In this document: one piece after another, positions 23,441 through 35,654 of the stretch
How the letters are laid out: the number at the start of each line of letters is the position of its first letter
Numbering within the stretch: position 1 is the stretch's first letter
Assembly (NCBI GenBank): GCA_963277665.1
Contig: OY728123.1
Location: forward strand, 629,732,915-629,796,914
Origin: Viscum album
Taxonomy: Eukaryota > Streptophyta > Magnoliopsida > Santalales > Viscaceae
Direction of reading: 5' to 3'
Length of the DNA: 64,000 bases
The notes under the pieces: model-generated
Database searches by the model: none
The model's input: the letters and a program-made list of their open reading frames with translations, nothing else
Told to the model about the DNA's origin: nothing
Program-made: the position numbers and the translations under genes

Positions 23441-26094
23441 TATGGCATGGTTTGAGAGCTCTCATTCAATGTGATTCTATAGAGATCTCATATTTTCAAA
23501 GGAATTTATAAGGGAAGATGATACTGATCTCAAGATCTTTCTCATAGGTCAGTGATATATCCTTACACTATAGATTCTTTCTTGAATTAGGTTTATGATC
23601 TGGAAGTGAAAGATGAATCCATGGTTTTCTCAACGATCACATGGTTTTAGAGTAGTTCCTTTGACTATATCAAAGGTAATGGTCCACAAAATATTGTAAA
23701 TGAGGATAAAATCACCCATGACTTAAACTCTTATAGTTAAATTTAAGAGAGGCTTGATTTTTGTAAGTAATCCATTATTTCTTGGATTACTTTGGTGAAA
23801 GGTACATTTCCTTGGAAAGTAAATGATTTGGTTACTTTTTTAGTTTCTATTTGGTGTTTTTCTGACTAGAAATGTGTCTCACTTAGAAATTAGTTCTTCC
23901 AAATTCTTTCTCATTATAAGGAATTTAAAGGGATATGTTAGAGTGTTGGATTAGTCAAATTAACATCGAGCACCATAAGGATTCATGAATGGAAATTAAA
24001 TTTAAATTTTCCTGATTACAAAGAAATCATTGTGGAAGTTTGGGTTAGAATCCATAATCCACATTAGGTTTTATGGAACCCTATAATTTTATATGAAAAC
24101 ACATATTCTATTGGTCCTCCAAATAAAATGGGTAGTGCAATTTAATTTTTTGGCTTTGATAACATTGTGAGGGTTTATATTGAATTTAATCTATGATCCA
24201 CTTTCACTAATAAGGGCATACTCTCAACTCATCAGGTTGAAGTGAGTATAAGGATATAGTACAAGAGGATACACCCTTCTGCTACACTTGTTGAATTTTT
24301 AGGAATTTGAATACTATTTTTAGGTATGATATGTTACACCTGAATTTTTATGTAATGGGTCCTGATTTGAACAATTTTAAAAATGGTATTGGTAAGAGAA
24401 ATACTCAAGCATCTAATGGTAAAGATAGAACCAACAAAACTGAAGTGTGGGCTCTTTAATATTGGTGTTCCAATGAGCATGATAACTCTCCTAATCTACT
24501 AGGTGATAAAAATTTTGGTATTCATAGAGGCCATGATTCTATTGTAGGGGATCTTCAAGTCTCTAACAAGGTGAAGGGGATATTGAATCAAATAATGAAT
24601 GGGAAGGTGGTAGATACTGAAGTATTTTATTAGCAAGATGATTAGGTGAGTAGTATATTAGAGGCCCATACTTCGATGGATTTATCTAAGGAGCTAACAA
24701 TTTCTAGGGAGAAAACTAACTTACCTCTACAATTGGGTAGGTTTGAAGGTTCTTGGGTTAACTTAGATAATGCGGGGAACATATTACTGGAAGAAGATAT
24801 CTTTAAGGGGGTTCTTGATAATGGTTTGAGTATGGATTAAAGGGATTATGTAGAATATGTTGGTTAGACTAATGGTGAATTTGAATCCCTAGAAGACACT
24901 AACCATCAATTATGGTTGGAGTAAAAAATGATAACTTTAAGGGGTCACAAACGAAAAATGAAATTGAAAGCTGATTAATATTTTAAATCCAATTCTATAA
25001 AGGTATTTACTTTCATCTTATATTTTCAAAATTTGTGAAAATATATATTTTATATCAAATTCAGTTAATGTTTTCACCTAATCCATTAGTACCCATGATC
25101 AGATTAATGTGAGGAACTAAAGAAATAATAACAAAACCAATATGTCATAGTGAAAGGGGCCTAATGCTCAAATTATATAGGATAATGTTCCAAATATTTC
25201 TTTAATCCATGGTGGTGTGACCCAGAGACATTCTAATAGGCCAAATATTAGAGGTCAATAAGTGATGTATAAAATTGTTATGCATTGCTCTCTAGTTATT
25301 CCATCATTATGTAGTAAAATAATGAATTCTACTTTTTTACAATTATATCGTTCAGTAAAAGTTAGTTTCTATTAATTATCAGTAGGTAATAAGTATTTTA
25401 AAGGAACCTGTTACCTTTAATGTAGTTCATCTTAGAACATCAGCTTTAACTTTATATGCCTCAAATCCTCTTATTGAACTTGGGAAGTTCATGGTTTCAT
25501 TTTATGATCCATCGAAAGGTGGAAAATAATTACCTCCTTACAAAAAGGTAACTCATGATCTATAATTTTAAAAAATAAAAATGTTGATAACTCAGGTGTC
25601 AACATCTAAATTTCTTTCCACACTTTCTTCAATAGATGCTCCCGCTAATCATATTTCTTTTACGAATTTACAGTGGGAGATAATTCCACTTACATATATA
25701 TTTTAACTATTACCTTAGTTGATGTCCCTATAAAGAAAGACATCAATGATGAAGATAATTCCTTGAAATTGGTAAAAATTTGGTGATAAGGTTAACATTC
25801 ACATGGATGGGTTGGTTGGGGGGGGGGGGGGTTCACCATATGAGTACCTGATATCAAAAAGTGATTTTTAGACTTATCATTAGGAAAGTTGTTTTAGTTT
25901 TATTAAGGAATTTTATTTTTCATTCCCATTTGTGGTTTTGACCATTTATTAGGTTGGGTTATTACTATATTTCAAGGTCATTTTGTCTGTTTTTCCTTTA
26001 GATTCCACCACCCTTGTACTTTTTTTTTCATTTTAATAAAGGAACCATGGGCTTGGATCACCAAAGTCCTGGATATTTCCTATCTTGATTATTA
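23440..26094 (+). pseudogene. LINE ORF1 fragment and 3' end (DUF4283 and zinc knuckle)
   Basis: On the plus strand near 24.03-24.19 kb the text VEVWVRIHNPH, then IGPPNKMGSAI and VRVYIEFNL, matches DUF4283 of L1-type ORF1. Near 24.26-24.30 kb VQEDTPFCYTC* corresponds to the zinc-knuckle start (YE.LP.FC..CG), with the following Gly codon changed to TGA. A Ser/Asn/Asp-rich open stretch follows (24646-24840, 64 codons). The segment ends with CTTGTACTTTTTTTTTCATTTTAATAAAG near 26.01-26.04 kb, a typical plant LINE 3' terminus. Most of ORF2 is missing, so this is an internally deleted copy. The run of 14 G at 25818-25831 lies inside. Confidence 0.6.
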
Positions 26095-27575
26095 ATTTTT
26101 ATTCTTTATATTATTAATTGTTTATTATTAATCATATTTCTTTTTAATTAACAATATAATTAACAATATATTATTATATTTTTATTTTTATTGATAAATA
26201 ATTATTATTCAAATTATAGAAAAGTGAATATTGAATCCCACATGAAAGATCTATATAGGATATTGAGGACCATTCTCTTATAAACGGGGAACCTATGTGG
26301 GGTGTCTAGTTATATTTTTAGATTAATTCAATGCTAATAATTCCAAATAAATAAAAATATTTTAAACACCATTTCAAATTTTATATAATATATATATATA
26401 TATATATAACAAAATAATACCAAATGCATGAAATGGTTTCTTTCTTTTGGTTTAATACAAACACTAACAACCCAATACCATTTAATCCTTTTAGCGTCAT
26501 ATATATTTGGTTAAAATCATGGAATATTTTAAAACTTTTATGACAAGTTTTTATAAATAAATTTAATTGAGACAAAAATAAAATAATTAAAACCTATTTT
26601 AGTATTTTTTTCATAAGGTTGATTTTTTATTTTCTTCCATTGGCGAAGAAGGTGTCGCTGTGGCTATAGTGGTGCACATTTGTTTCTCATTCGATGTTTA
26701 TAGTAATTATTGTGTAAATATTAGTGATCATTATAATATGTTTATATAATAAAATCCCAACCAAAACCCTATTAGAATATGTTTTGAAACACATTATGAT
26801 GTTTTCAAATACCCATTTAACTAACCTATTATGTTATTAATTACCTACATAAATATCCAATTATATTTTTCAAATAACCATTTACAACTCTTTTGATCTT
26901 ATAAATAATAGTACCCTATTATATTTTAAAATACCCATTTAACTAAACTAATATATCAATTTAAATACCCATTTGCATTTTCAAAAATTTAAAATTAATC
27001 TATAAATATTAAATGAATGGATTCCAAATTAAAAAAATATATGTTATAGTTTTATTATAATTTTAGAATATATATGTCCAAAAACTAATAAAACACAATT
27101 TAAACTCATTTACTCATTTACTAAGTTATCATGAATTGACCTAAAAAATTCAATTTTCTCTTATTTAGAAAATGTATTAAAAAATTAATAGTAAAAAATT
27201 TATTTTGACGTAGTTATCCTAAATGTATTATCATAACTCTACCGACATATTTATCAAGTTTGAAACATACATTACTATAAATAAGAGCATTATCAACACA
27301 AAAACGAATCTTTTAACCCATATTTTTAATCACTGATTATGTGAGAATTCATAAATGTTGATGAATTTTATCAATGGTAAAAAGAATTTATAAAGGATCA
27401 CTATTATCTAAGAAAAAATATCCCATAGATAAAAGTCTATTTCATCTATTATATTTTTCTACACCATAAATAACACACTTCAATAACTGATATAAAATAA
27501 AAAAACCAATTTAGATTGTATAATTTCAAAATATTCATATAATAAAATAGTGATGAAGATACACACATATCATGA
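26095..27575. other. AT-rich non-coding sequence
   Basis: Begins with an A/T array piece (to about 26210), includes a (TA)n run at about 26387-26407 and then AT-rich sequence of low-to-normal complexity. No domain is recognised. Confidence 0.5.
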
Positions 27576-28510
27576 CTACTCTGCCGACTGGTTACAGCGT
27601 ACTAGATCCCATTTTTGATCATGTTTGGCATTCTTCCTAGTGGTTTGGGAAGTGTTCATGGTTGCGATCGGTTCACCGGGGTTCCTGGAGCCATGCCCCT
27701 CTTTAGATCTGCTTGTTTCTTAGGGTTTTATCTTTCCTTGGTTCTTCGTGCTTGATTTGGTGGTTTTTGTATTTCATCCACGCCGTCGAAGATGTCGAAT
27801 CTTTCAGTGTTGTTTTATCTGCTTGCTGTCTTTTTTGTTTCAGTTTTTTCAGCACTGTTTGTGATAGATGGATTGGTAATCAATTTGGTGTGGTCTTAGG
27901 CATCATACCTATTCATGTATCTGATGAATTTGATGTTTATGTTTGTGGTCTATTTGGTTTTGAGGTGTACCCATGGACAGGAGGATGTTCCTACATAGGG
28001 GTCGCTACCTGTTGAGTCCATCACCCACTCAAACTCTGCCCTGACTCCTAGTTGATTCACCCTCTTCCAAGTCGGTCTAGTGATATGGCACAAAAGGGGG
28101 TTTTGGGAGGTGATTTTTGAGTGGATGACGGCTTTCCATGAGGTGAAATAGACAATGGATTACTCTCCTTAGGTGATGCTGCAGGTTTCATTTAGTTTGG
28201 GTGTTTTTCTGGCTTGGTCTGGTTTGATGAAGATGATGGAAAACGCTGTGTTGTGCCACCTGCATACTAAGGTCGGGGACGAGGGCTTTTCTGTGATTGG
28301 AACTATGTTGGGATGATCTCTAGCAGGTTGCTCCGGTAGGGATGGACGACAACGACGATGAAGTTGTTAACCTATGATGATGGTGGATGGCTAGCGATGT
28401 GACCGACTGATGCAGGTGTCTCGTGGTTCGTGGCCGCCTCGGGGTTGGCGTTTGTTTTTTGAATTTCAAATTTCGCTTTTGGTTTTTTGGTCTTGGATCC
28501 CACCTAATAT
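27576..28510. other. GC-richer segment of unknown origin
   Basis: Markedly richer in G and C than its surroundings, with TG/GGT-rich plus-strand text and gene-like composition. A 100-codon plus ORF (27713-28015) is Cys/Phe/Val-rich and matches nothing I know; further stops follow in all frames. The composition resembles the 5' region of some plant LINEs or a decayed gene piece, but I cannot assign it. Confidence 0.3.
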
Positions 28511-28573
28511 ACGTGGTTACACTTAACCTTGAAGCATACAGTCAGAAAATCAAATAAAAATTTAAATTTCAGT

Positions 28574-28812
28574 CAGTAAAGGATTGAAAAAGAGTCGTAA
28601 CCGACATGACATTTACTCATATATTGAGTACATATAAGTAAATTCTTGACAGTCTATGGATGTGTACTTGATTAATATTCAAGGAATAATTGTCCATGAG
28701 AATGGTGTCTGATTTCAGGTGATCCTACTCCTTCCAATTATCCCATATCTAAATCCCTATTATCTTTTTTCCCTCACTACCTATGATACTATAATATCAT
28801 GAAAGGTAGGAC
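28574..28812 (+). mobile_element. 5' LTR, first half, of the plus-strand element
   Basis: Aligns by eye with 41286 to about 41535. It stops at AGGAC (28808-28812), the presumed target site of the copia insertion. The start is given as CAGTAA where the 3' copy has TGTAAC. Confidence 0.6.
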
Positions 28813-28818
28813 ATGATA

Positions 28819-29556
28819 TGTTTTACGAGATAATCCTATAGTCAGGGAAGTGGAAGAAAACTCATATATTATGAATGATATATCAGTAATATAATCAACA
28901 TGAATATAAAATGAATACTATAAACGTGAATACAAGGATAGCCAATTCAGTATCTTCTATCTCCATGTAGTTCATTTAATAAAAATAACTGGAATAGAAG
29001 GGAAAAACTTCCTACCTCATAGGGTGGTATATTGGGAAAATGATCCTCATTCATTACAAGTGGATCTAGGTACATCAATGGGGTTCTAGGGCCTTCATTG
29101 TTCTAATAAACAATATATTAAAAGGAAGAGATAAAAAGAACTATTTTCTTGAATTTTATGATCATATCATAGCTCTAACAAGTTTATCAATGAAGAAAAC
29201 TTATTCCTTTTATATATATGTTATTGATGCTCTCCATTGATGAGCATCAACATGCTTCACATACATTACATGCTATTGATTAATATTCATTGAATTATTT
29301 CAATTAATATTCAAGTTATATTTAGTCCATTACTAATGGATTATAATAGATGAAGACCAAGTGGGGATGATGCATTGTAAATTCCATCTAAATATACACA
29401 CTACAATTAGTGTAATATAATCTTGAGTTACATCGTATACAACCAAGGGATGTTGAAACTAATATAATATTGATCTTAAGATTATAGATACATTGTAATC
29501 AATATATCCTTACATTATCTAAATAAAATTCTTATGTTTTGAGTAAACTTTCAATA
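28819..29556 (-). mobile_element. 3' LTR of the minus-strand copia element
   Basis: 738 bases. The lower edge reads TGTTTTACGAGATAATCCTAT (upper copy TGTTTTTAGGGAATCATCCTAT). The upper edge TTTCAATA lies beside ATCTCCCACTT, the complement of the PPT. Shared internal words with 34639-35375 include TCTATCTCCATG / TCCCATCTCCATGG, CCTACCTCATAGGGTGGT / CCTACCTTTGTGGGTGGT, and GATCATATCATAGCTC / GATCATATTATAGCTC. Many differences show an old insertion. Confidence 0.8.
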
Positions 29557-29570
29557 ATCTCCCACTTTCA
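29557..29570 (-). other. Copia polypurine tract
   Basis: On the minus strand AAAGTGGGAGATTA directly precedes the 3' LTR. This is the usual plant copia PPT form (GTGGGAGATTGTTG). Confidence 0.75.
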
Positions 29571-30719
29571 CTAAAATATCATAAGGACTCCTTTCATAAC
29601 TTCAGAATATTTTTTGAATTCATCCAAAACTCTTTTTGGATACAATTTCAAAGAACTATATTCATTTTTGAACAAAAACCTTATCTAAAACTTAATACTT
29701 ATCTAAATTCCTAACTACATAACAATTCTAGGCTTGATAACATTGAAAAAAATATGAAATCCTAATTTCATAGATATAGGAAAAGAGCAACCTCTATTAA
29801 AGCATCAATGCTACTCAAGATACTACTGAGTTTAATGTTATCCCCATGAAAAATAATCATATCTCTTTAAAAATATATCCACCACAATATGTATCATATA
29901 AACCATATGTACACTTATATAATCCCTTTTTCCATGACATCTTGAGACCACTAGACATGAACTTTTTAATATAGTTTATTCCATCTCATATTTTATCAAT
30001 TCCAAAAAATAGACTAACCAAGTTGATAAATGCATCTCATGCCATTTATCTAAATGTTGATCACATCACATGTACCTTATCTACATATATATGAAAAATA
30101 ATATTTGACATAACTAAGAATATACATGAATTTCCATTGTATAATTCAATCAAGATATATTTCGATTCACTCATTATACATGTGAAAAAAATACTATATT
30201 ATTTATACTCTAACTGAAAAAGTGATCAACAATATACCATAACACCCCCAAATTGGAATTTTTTTTGAATTGTGTAAGAAAGGTATCGAATTACGATGGT
30301 TCTCATGATAGTTATATTTCCAAACACAGGTAATAAGAATCAGTAATAAGTATACACCTGTAATTATATTGATGAGTATATTAAATTATATGGAATATAC
30401 TTTGGAAATTAAATCCAAGAATTAAGTCATTACTTATTACCTCATGAATATATTATTTCTACCTAATTTACAAAACTTTTCAATAAGCACAAGATTCTAT
30501 TCATTCTTATCTTAACATATCATCACAACACATAATAGTCCATGATGATTATCTCTGAGGGATAGGTCAAGGTCATACTTTAAGAGGATATTATCATTCC
30601 AATATTCATGTAAAGAAAATTTAAGCACACATGAATAAATGATAAATGGATATTTACTTTATTATAAAATCAAGACACATTATATAGACATTATATAAAT
30701 ATATTAAGTATCGAATACC
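29571..30719. other. Copia 3' non-coding interior
   Basis: AT-rich sequence between the end of RNase H and the PPT of the minus-strand copia element. I see no coding. Confidence 0.5.
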
Positions 30720-32960
30720 AAGAGACCTAACATGACCATCATTCTATTACTGTGGAAATGAATTCATCAACAGATCTACTACATTTCTCTTTGTATCCAA
30801 AAAATATATCCTTACATTACCCCTCTCAGTGATCTCCCATATGAGATGGAATTTGTGATAGATGTGTTTGATCCTTTTGTTAGACCAAGGATCTTTATAT
30901 TCCATGATAACTCCATTTTTGTCATATTATATATTTATTTCTACTTGAATACTATAAACCACCAAAATTTTAGAGATTAATTTAATGATCTAAAAATATT
31001 CTTTGACAACATCTGATGCCATAATGCACTCTACCTCTATTTTTGAGTCTACAGTGGTGGTGTATTTGGAACTCTTCCAAGTTATAGGAACACTATTTAG
31101 GTAAAAAACAAAATTGAGATATTATTTAAATTTAATAACATATAATTTGTGTAAATTATGGTGGAAAACCCACTTGAACCCTATGGGTCTTACCTCTTTA
31201 GGTGATTACACCAAAGTCCAAAAAAGGTTTGTGTACATGGAGTCTATTTTAGATTCCATGAATTTTAACCATTTCTATGATTTATAACTATCAATAGCCT
31301 CAAAAAAGGTAGTAGGTTTATCTTCGGTGAATGTAACATTATCATCATTATCCATGTAAAATCTATCTCTCAGTTTCCTAATGAATCCTATTATACCTTT
31401 AAGCTTCTTGTGTATCCTTAGCTGGTTCTTCTTCCAAAACTCTTTGTGGATAAATATAATCCTCTATTTAAGGTATATTTTATGTATTTTGGATTTTAAT
31501 TTCTATAATTTTAACTTTCCCCCTAGTTAATAATCAATTTATGCATTACTTCTCAAGTAATACACTAGTTAAAGCCACATACACTTTGGGTTTAGTTGGT
31601 TTATAGAAATAATATCCCTTAGTTTCCTTGCTTTAACCAAAAATAACAATTTATAAAACATTGGGATAATTTTATTAGAATTAAATTTTATTATGAGTTC
31701 TTCACAACCCCAAATCCTTATAAAATACATTTTGGGATTTCTCCCTATCTGTATCTCATATGGTTTATTTATAACTGCATTATATGGAATATAATTTAGT
31801 AAAAATTCTCTAGTTTCAAGATCATAATCCTATAACATAATGATAATGTCAAAAAGACTCATCATCGACTAAACCATGTATAACATGGTACAAAATCGAC
31901 CCTCATCCACCCCAGTCTATTATGTTGTTCTTGCAGGAGTGAGGTATGACACAATTAAACAATCACCCAGAAGATCAATAAATTTGTAGCTCAAGTATTC
32001 TCCACCTTGATCTATTTATAGAATCATAATACTTTTTTTCCAGGTTTATTATTTTCTTATTTATAAAATCTATTAAATTTTCAAGAGTTTCATTCTTGTG
32101 TTTCATGATATATGCATAACCATACCAACTAAATTAATCAGTAATGGTACACAAGTACCTATAACCACCAATATATTGTGCTCTTATTGATCCACAATCA
32201 CCACTTGTTATGATATCCGATAATCTGCTTGTACTTTCACATTTTATCCTGAAATATTACTTACTCATCATTCATAATAAACAATATTCATATCTATCAA
32301 ATGATTTATAATCAAATGAGTCCAATATCTATATATATGGAGTATTTTAATTCATTTATCAATTATATGTCTATGGAAATATTTCTAAAGGTATGTGGGA
32401 TTAAAATCAACTCTGGCCATATTATTCTAAAAGTTATAAATAGAATTATCCATATCTAGAATGTGTAGCCTATTTCAAAAAATTACCAATTTCATAAAAT
32501 ATTTCATTCTTATATATAGAAAAAATATTGTTCTTAATAATAAATTAGAATCCCATTTTGTCTAAAAAGATAAATAAATACAATTTATATTTATGGTGAA
32601 AACATAATAGAAAATTTCCATTTATAATGATAATACACTTTGTAAAATCAGATCATAAGTGTTTATTTATAATGAAATAACACTTTCTCCATTACCATCA
32701 TGAATATCCACTTCACCCTTAATCAAATCCATCAAATATCTATGTCCGTGTTTATCAACAGAAATGTGTGATTCACACCCGATATCTATTACCCATGATT
32801 TAGTGTTAGTGGAGTTAATCTCCATAATATTTAAAGTCATATTATTTGAATGATTCTCTCTAATAACATTTATCAACCCAAAATCCCAGTATATAACTAT
32901 ATTATAAGTCATACATTTAAGTGATCTGAATACGATTATCAGGAATTATCCCATAATTTA
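30720..32960 (-). pseudogene. Copia pol remnant: protease, integrase, RT start, RNase H
   Basis: Minus-strand order from 32.96 kb: protease piece KSWVIDIGCESHIS (about 32.77-32.81 kb, D-T-G changed to D-I-G); integrase with YIGGYRYLCTITD*FSWYGY and AYIMKHKNETLENL (32.0-32.24 kb), with the SDRGGE region damaged (NRSRWRILE); the RT start IGFKWVFHHNLHK (about 31.17 kb); then, with almost nothing between, RNase H with PITWKSSKYTTTVDSKIEVE, YDKNGVIMEYKDPWSNKRIK and TKRNVVDLLM (about 30.77-31.10 kb). The catalytic RT core between the KW block and RNase H is deleted. Numerous stops make it inactive. Confidence 0.85.
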
Positions 32961-34620
32961 CAAATAAGACATATATACTATTGTGTATCATATTTTATAT
33001 CTTATACTAAAGTAATTTTAATGATAGTGCTCACACTAAAAATGATAACCCCAAAAATTATGTCTATTTGTGAGCCAAGATCAATATTTCACAAAGTAAT
33101 GAGTCTAATTTAGAATTCAACTCACCACTTATATATTTTAGGTAGGGTGTCATCCCAATAATAGATGATATTATTCTTAGATATCTTAGTGGATGAAACT
33201 TTATCCAAATAAATTATATGGATATAATAAACATTATTGATATAGTTTCATAACCATTAGGATTTTAAAACTATGTGTAACATAAAGAAAATTCCAGGAA
33301 CAAGGCCCTAACGCTTAGGGTAACCTCATTACTTTTTTACTTACACAAGATAATCAATGGAAACCTAGTTTTTACATGGAAATACCTAGTTAAATGATCT
33401 ATATATTGATAAGTGATTCTTCAAAAGGAATCTCACACTTAGTATTTGAGGGGTTTTCTTTTCAAAGTCTCACCAAAATTAATATACACCATATGGATAT
33501 TAAATTTATAATTATTTAATGACATGAAATATTTATATTCTTAAATTATATTCCTCTCGGTATACATGATTATAATGATTTAATTTTGGGATCCCTACAC
33601 AATCAACCAAATAAATGTTTTCAAACCCTATTAATGTACCACCTTTTTCAATAATGTAATGTTGTTTTACTCACCCAAGAAATAATGGCTGGTAATATTA
33701 ATATAAATCTAAATTATTTTCATTTAAAAGGTACATTTATTTTTCTTGTAAATGTATATAGTTATAATATTTTGATAATCTCCACACGAGTAAGTTGAAG
33801 GAAAAAAATAAACCACCCCCACATTTATAGAACAAAGTTTAAGACTCTAGGCTAGTGGGAATTCCACCTAGAGTCCCTATACTCAGGGATACTTTTCTCA
33901 ATAGAGAATCCAACTGTTGAAATCTCTAAAAATTAATATACATAAAAAATTCCAAATAAATAAATTCAAGTTAAAAACATCAATTATAAACTAAGTTCAA
34001 AGTATATGAAAACTAAATCTTATTGAGTTTCCACTAGCATGTAATGTAGGGCCACTTGATATTATGTCAACACTCAATGTAATGTCAAGTTAATTCCCAT
34101 ACTGTGTTATCTCATAATGTAGTGTCATGACAGTGTCCCATACTATGTTTTCACACAATGTAGTTTCTTAGAGGAGTAAAATACGTGAAATTATGTTGTA
34201 TAACAATATACAGTCAGGAATCAACCTCATACCATCTTTATTATTAACATAGTATCATAGAGACAGAACACAATACCTTAACATCGAACAGAGTGTTATT
34301 TGGAGTAAATATAGTAAAATGTTTTCTAAAATTTGTATGTATGCTATGTTATCCTATAATATATGCTGATCCCAACCCTAATATATTCTAATGAATTAAA
34401 ATAATTTCTACCTCCATTACCAATTATGTTGTTATACAAATGTATCCTTATGTTTTACTTGAGATATATTGATGCTCAACATTTTCTTAAAAGTGAATTC
34501 CTTAGGTTACATTGTCATAAAATGAAACCTAAAAATGAAATTGTAACTCAAAATAATGTTAATTTATCCAATTATAATTATATTTCATATCCACTAACAT
34601 GTTGATTCTTCAAAGAATGT
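32961..34620 (-). other. Copia 5' interior, gag expected but not readable
   Basis: Where gag should lie upstream of the protease. I found no clear gag or zinc-knuckle motif; the region is AT-rich and full of stops on both strands. Confidence 0.4.
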
Positions 34621-34622
34621 GG

Positions 34623-34634
34623 CTTGGATACCAC
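34623..34634 (-). other. Primer binding site of the minus-strand copia element
   Basis: The minus strand reads TGGTATCCAAGC, close to the tRNA-iMet PBS TGGTATCAGAGC, four bases inside the upper LTR edge. Confidence 0.75.
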
Positions 34635-34638
34635 TAAT

Positions 34639-35375
34639 TGTTTTTAGGGAATCATCCTATGTCCTTTGATGAAGATGAAAACCCAATTATTAGGCTCGAT
34701 ATATATTTAAAAGAATAATTATATATATAAAATAAGGAACATAAATGTATTTACGCTGATAGAAAATTTATTATCTCCCATCTCCATGGATTTTTCTTGA
34801 TAAGGATAATTGGATATGTAAAAAAACCCTCCTACCTTTGTGGGTGGTAAAACAGATAAAGGATACCCATTTAAAATAAAATGATCCTTATATACCAAAG
34901 GGGTTTTATAGCCTTAAATCTTTTGATAATGGTATATTTGGAGGAAAATATATGTAGAAATATTTGCATGGAACTGATGATCATATTATAGCTCCAATCA
35001 GTTCAGCAATAAAGGGAACTCATCCCATTTACATAAGTGTACCTAATTCTCTCTATTGAAGAGCTTAAATATGCATTTCATGAATTAAATCCCATTGGGT
35101 AATATTCATTGAATCAATTAAATAATATTTAAATATATATTTAATCTATTTATAATAGATTATAATAAAAAAATACCACAAAAGGATCATGAAGTGGAAA
35201 CTCTAGACAAATGTGCACACTATATTGGGTGTAATGTAGTCTTGTGTTTCATTGAATGCAACCAGGATAAGTTGGAACCTACAAAATAATGGGATCAAGA
35301 GTAAGGATATATTGGAACCAAAATATCCTTATGTTATATTCATCATATAAATATGATTTTAATGAACATCCAATA
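34639..35375 (-). mobile_element. 5' LTR of the minus-strand copia element
   Basis: 737 bases, nearly the same length as the lower LTR. The inner edge is TGTTTTTAGGG beside the PBS and the outer edge is CATCCAATA (minus start TATTGGATG). It contains a 64-codon plus ORF at its outer end that is only LTR text. Confidence 0.8.
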
Positions 35376-35382
35376 AGAGGAC

Positions 35383-35639
35383 CCCACCATATTGTTGAGT
35401 TATTCTGTTCAGCTCATGGATATACCATGGAGGATGGAGTCCAATGGCTTCCTATTTTTGATCGTCTTAAAAATTATAAATGATGATAATAAACTTGGTA
35501 TTAAATGGTGAATGGTACACAATTTTTTGTTCCTTTAATTTTTTATATGGTTTTTTTTTCATGCATGATGATTTTGGGATTTGAAATTTCAAATAATTCC
35601 ACTACCTCAAATGAGTCTCATTTTATACATATATTCCCA
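35383..35639 (+). mobile_element. 5' LTR, second half, of the plus-strand element
   Basis: Continues the LTR after the copia insertion. Text such as GGATATACCATGGAGGATGG and TGATTTTGGGATTTGAAAT aligns with GGATACCCAATTGAGGAGGG and TGATATTGGGATTTGAGGG in the 3' copy. It ends CCCA, followed by TTAG and the PBS. Confidence 0.65.
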
Positions 35640-35643
35640 TTAG

Positions 35644-35654
35644 TGGTATCATAG
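35644..35654 (+). other. Primer binding site of the plus-strand element
   Basis: TGGTATCATAG four bases after the 5' LTR end, matching the tRNA-iMet type PBS. Confidence 0.65.

Larger units (their letters stand above)
28813..35377 (-). mobile_element. Ty1/copia element (minus strand), deleted in RT
   Basis: Nested element with two diverged LTRs (28819-29556 and 34639-35375), a copia PPT (AAGTGGGAGAT, minus) next to the lower LTR, a PBS (TGGTATCCAAGC, minus) next to the upper LTR, and a copia pol between them. AGGAC at 28808-28812 and 35378-35382 is the likely 5-bp target duplication, leaving a few bases between it and the LTR text on each side. It sits inside the 5' LTR of the plus-strand element. 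Confidence 0.8.

Noticed and set aside
27713..28015. 100-codon plus ORF in the GC-richer segment
   Set aside because: Cys/Phe-rich with no recognisable domain, and surrounding frames are closed; probably chance.
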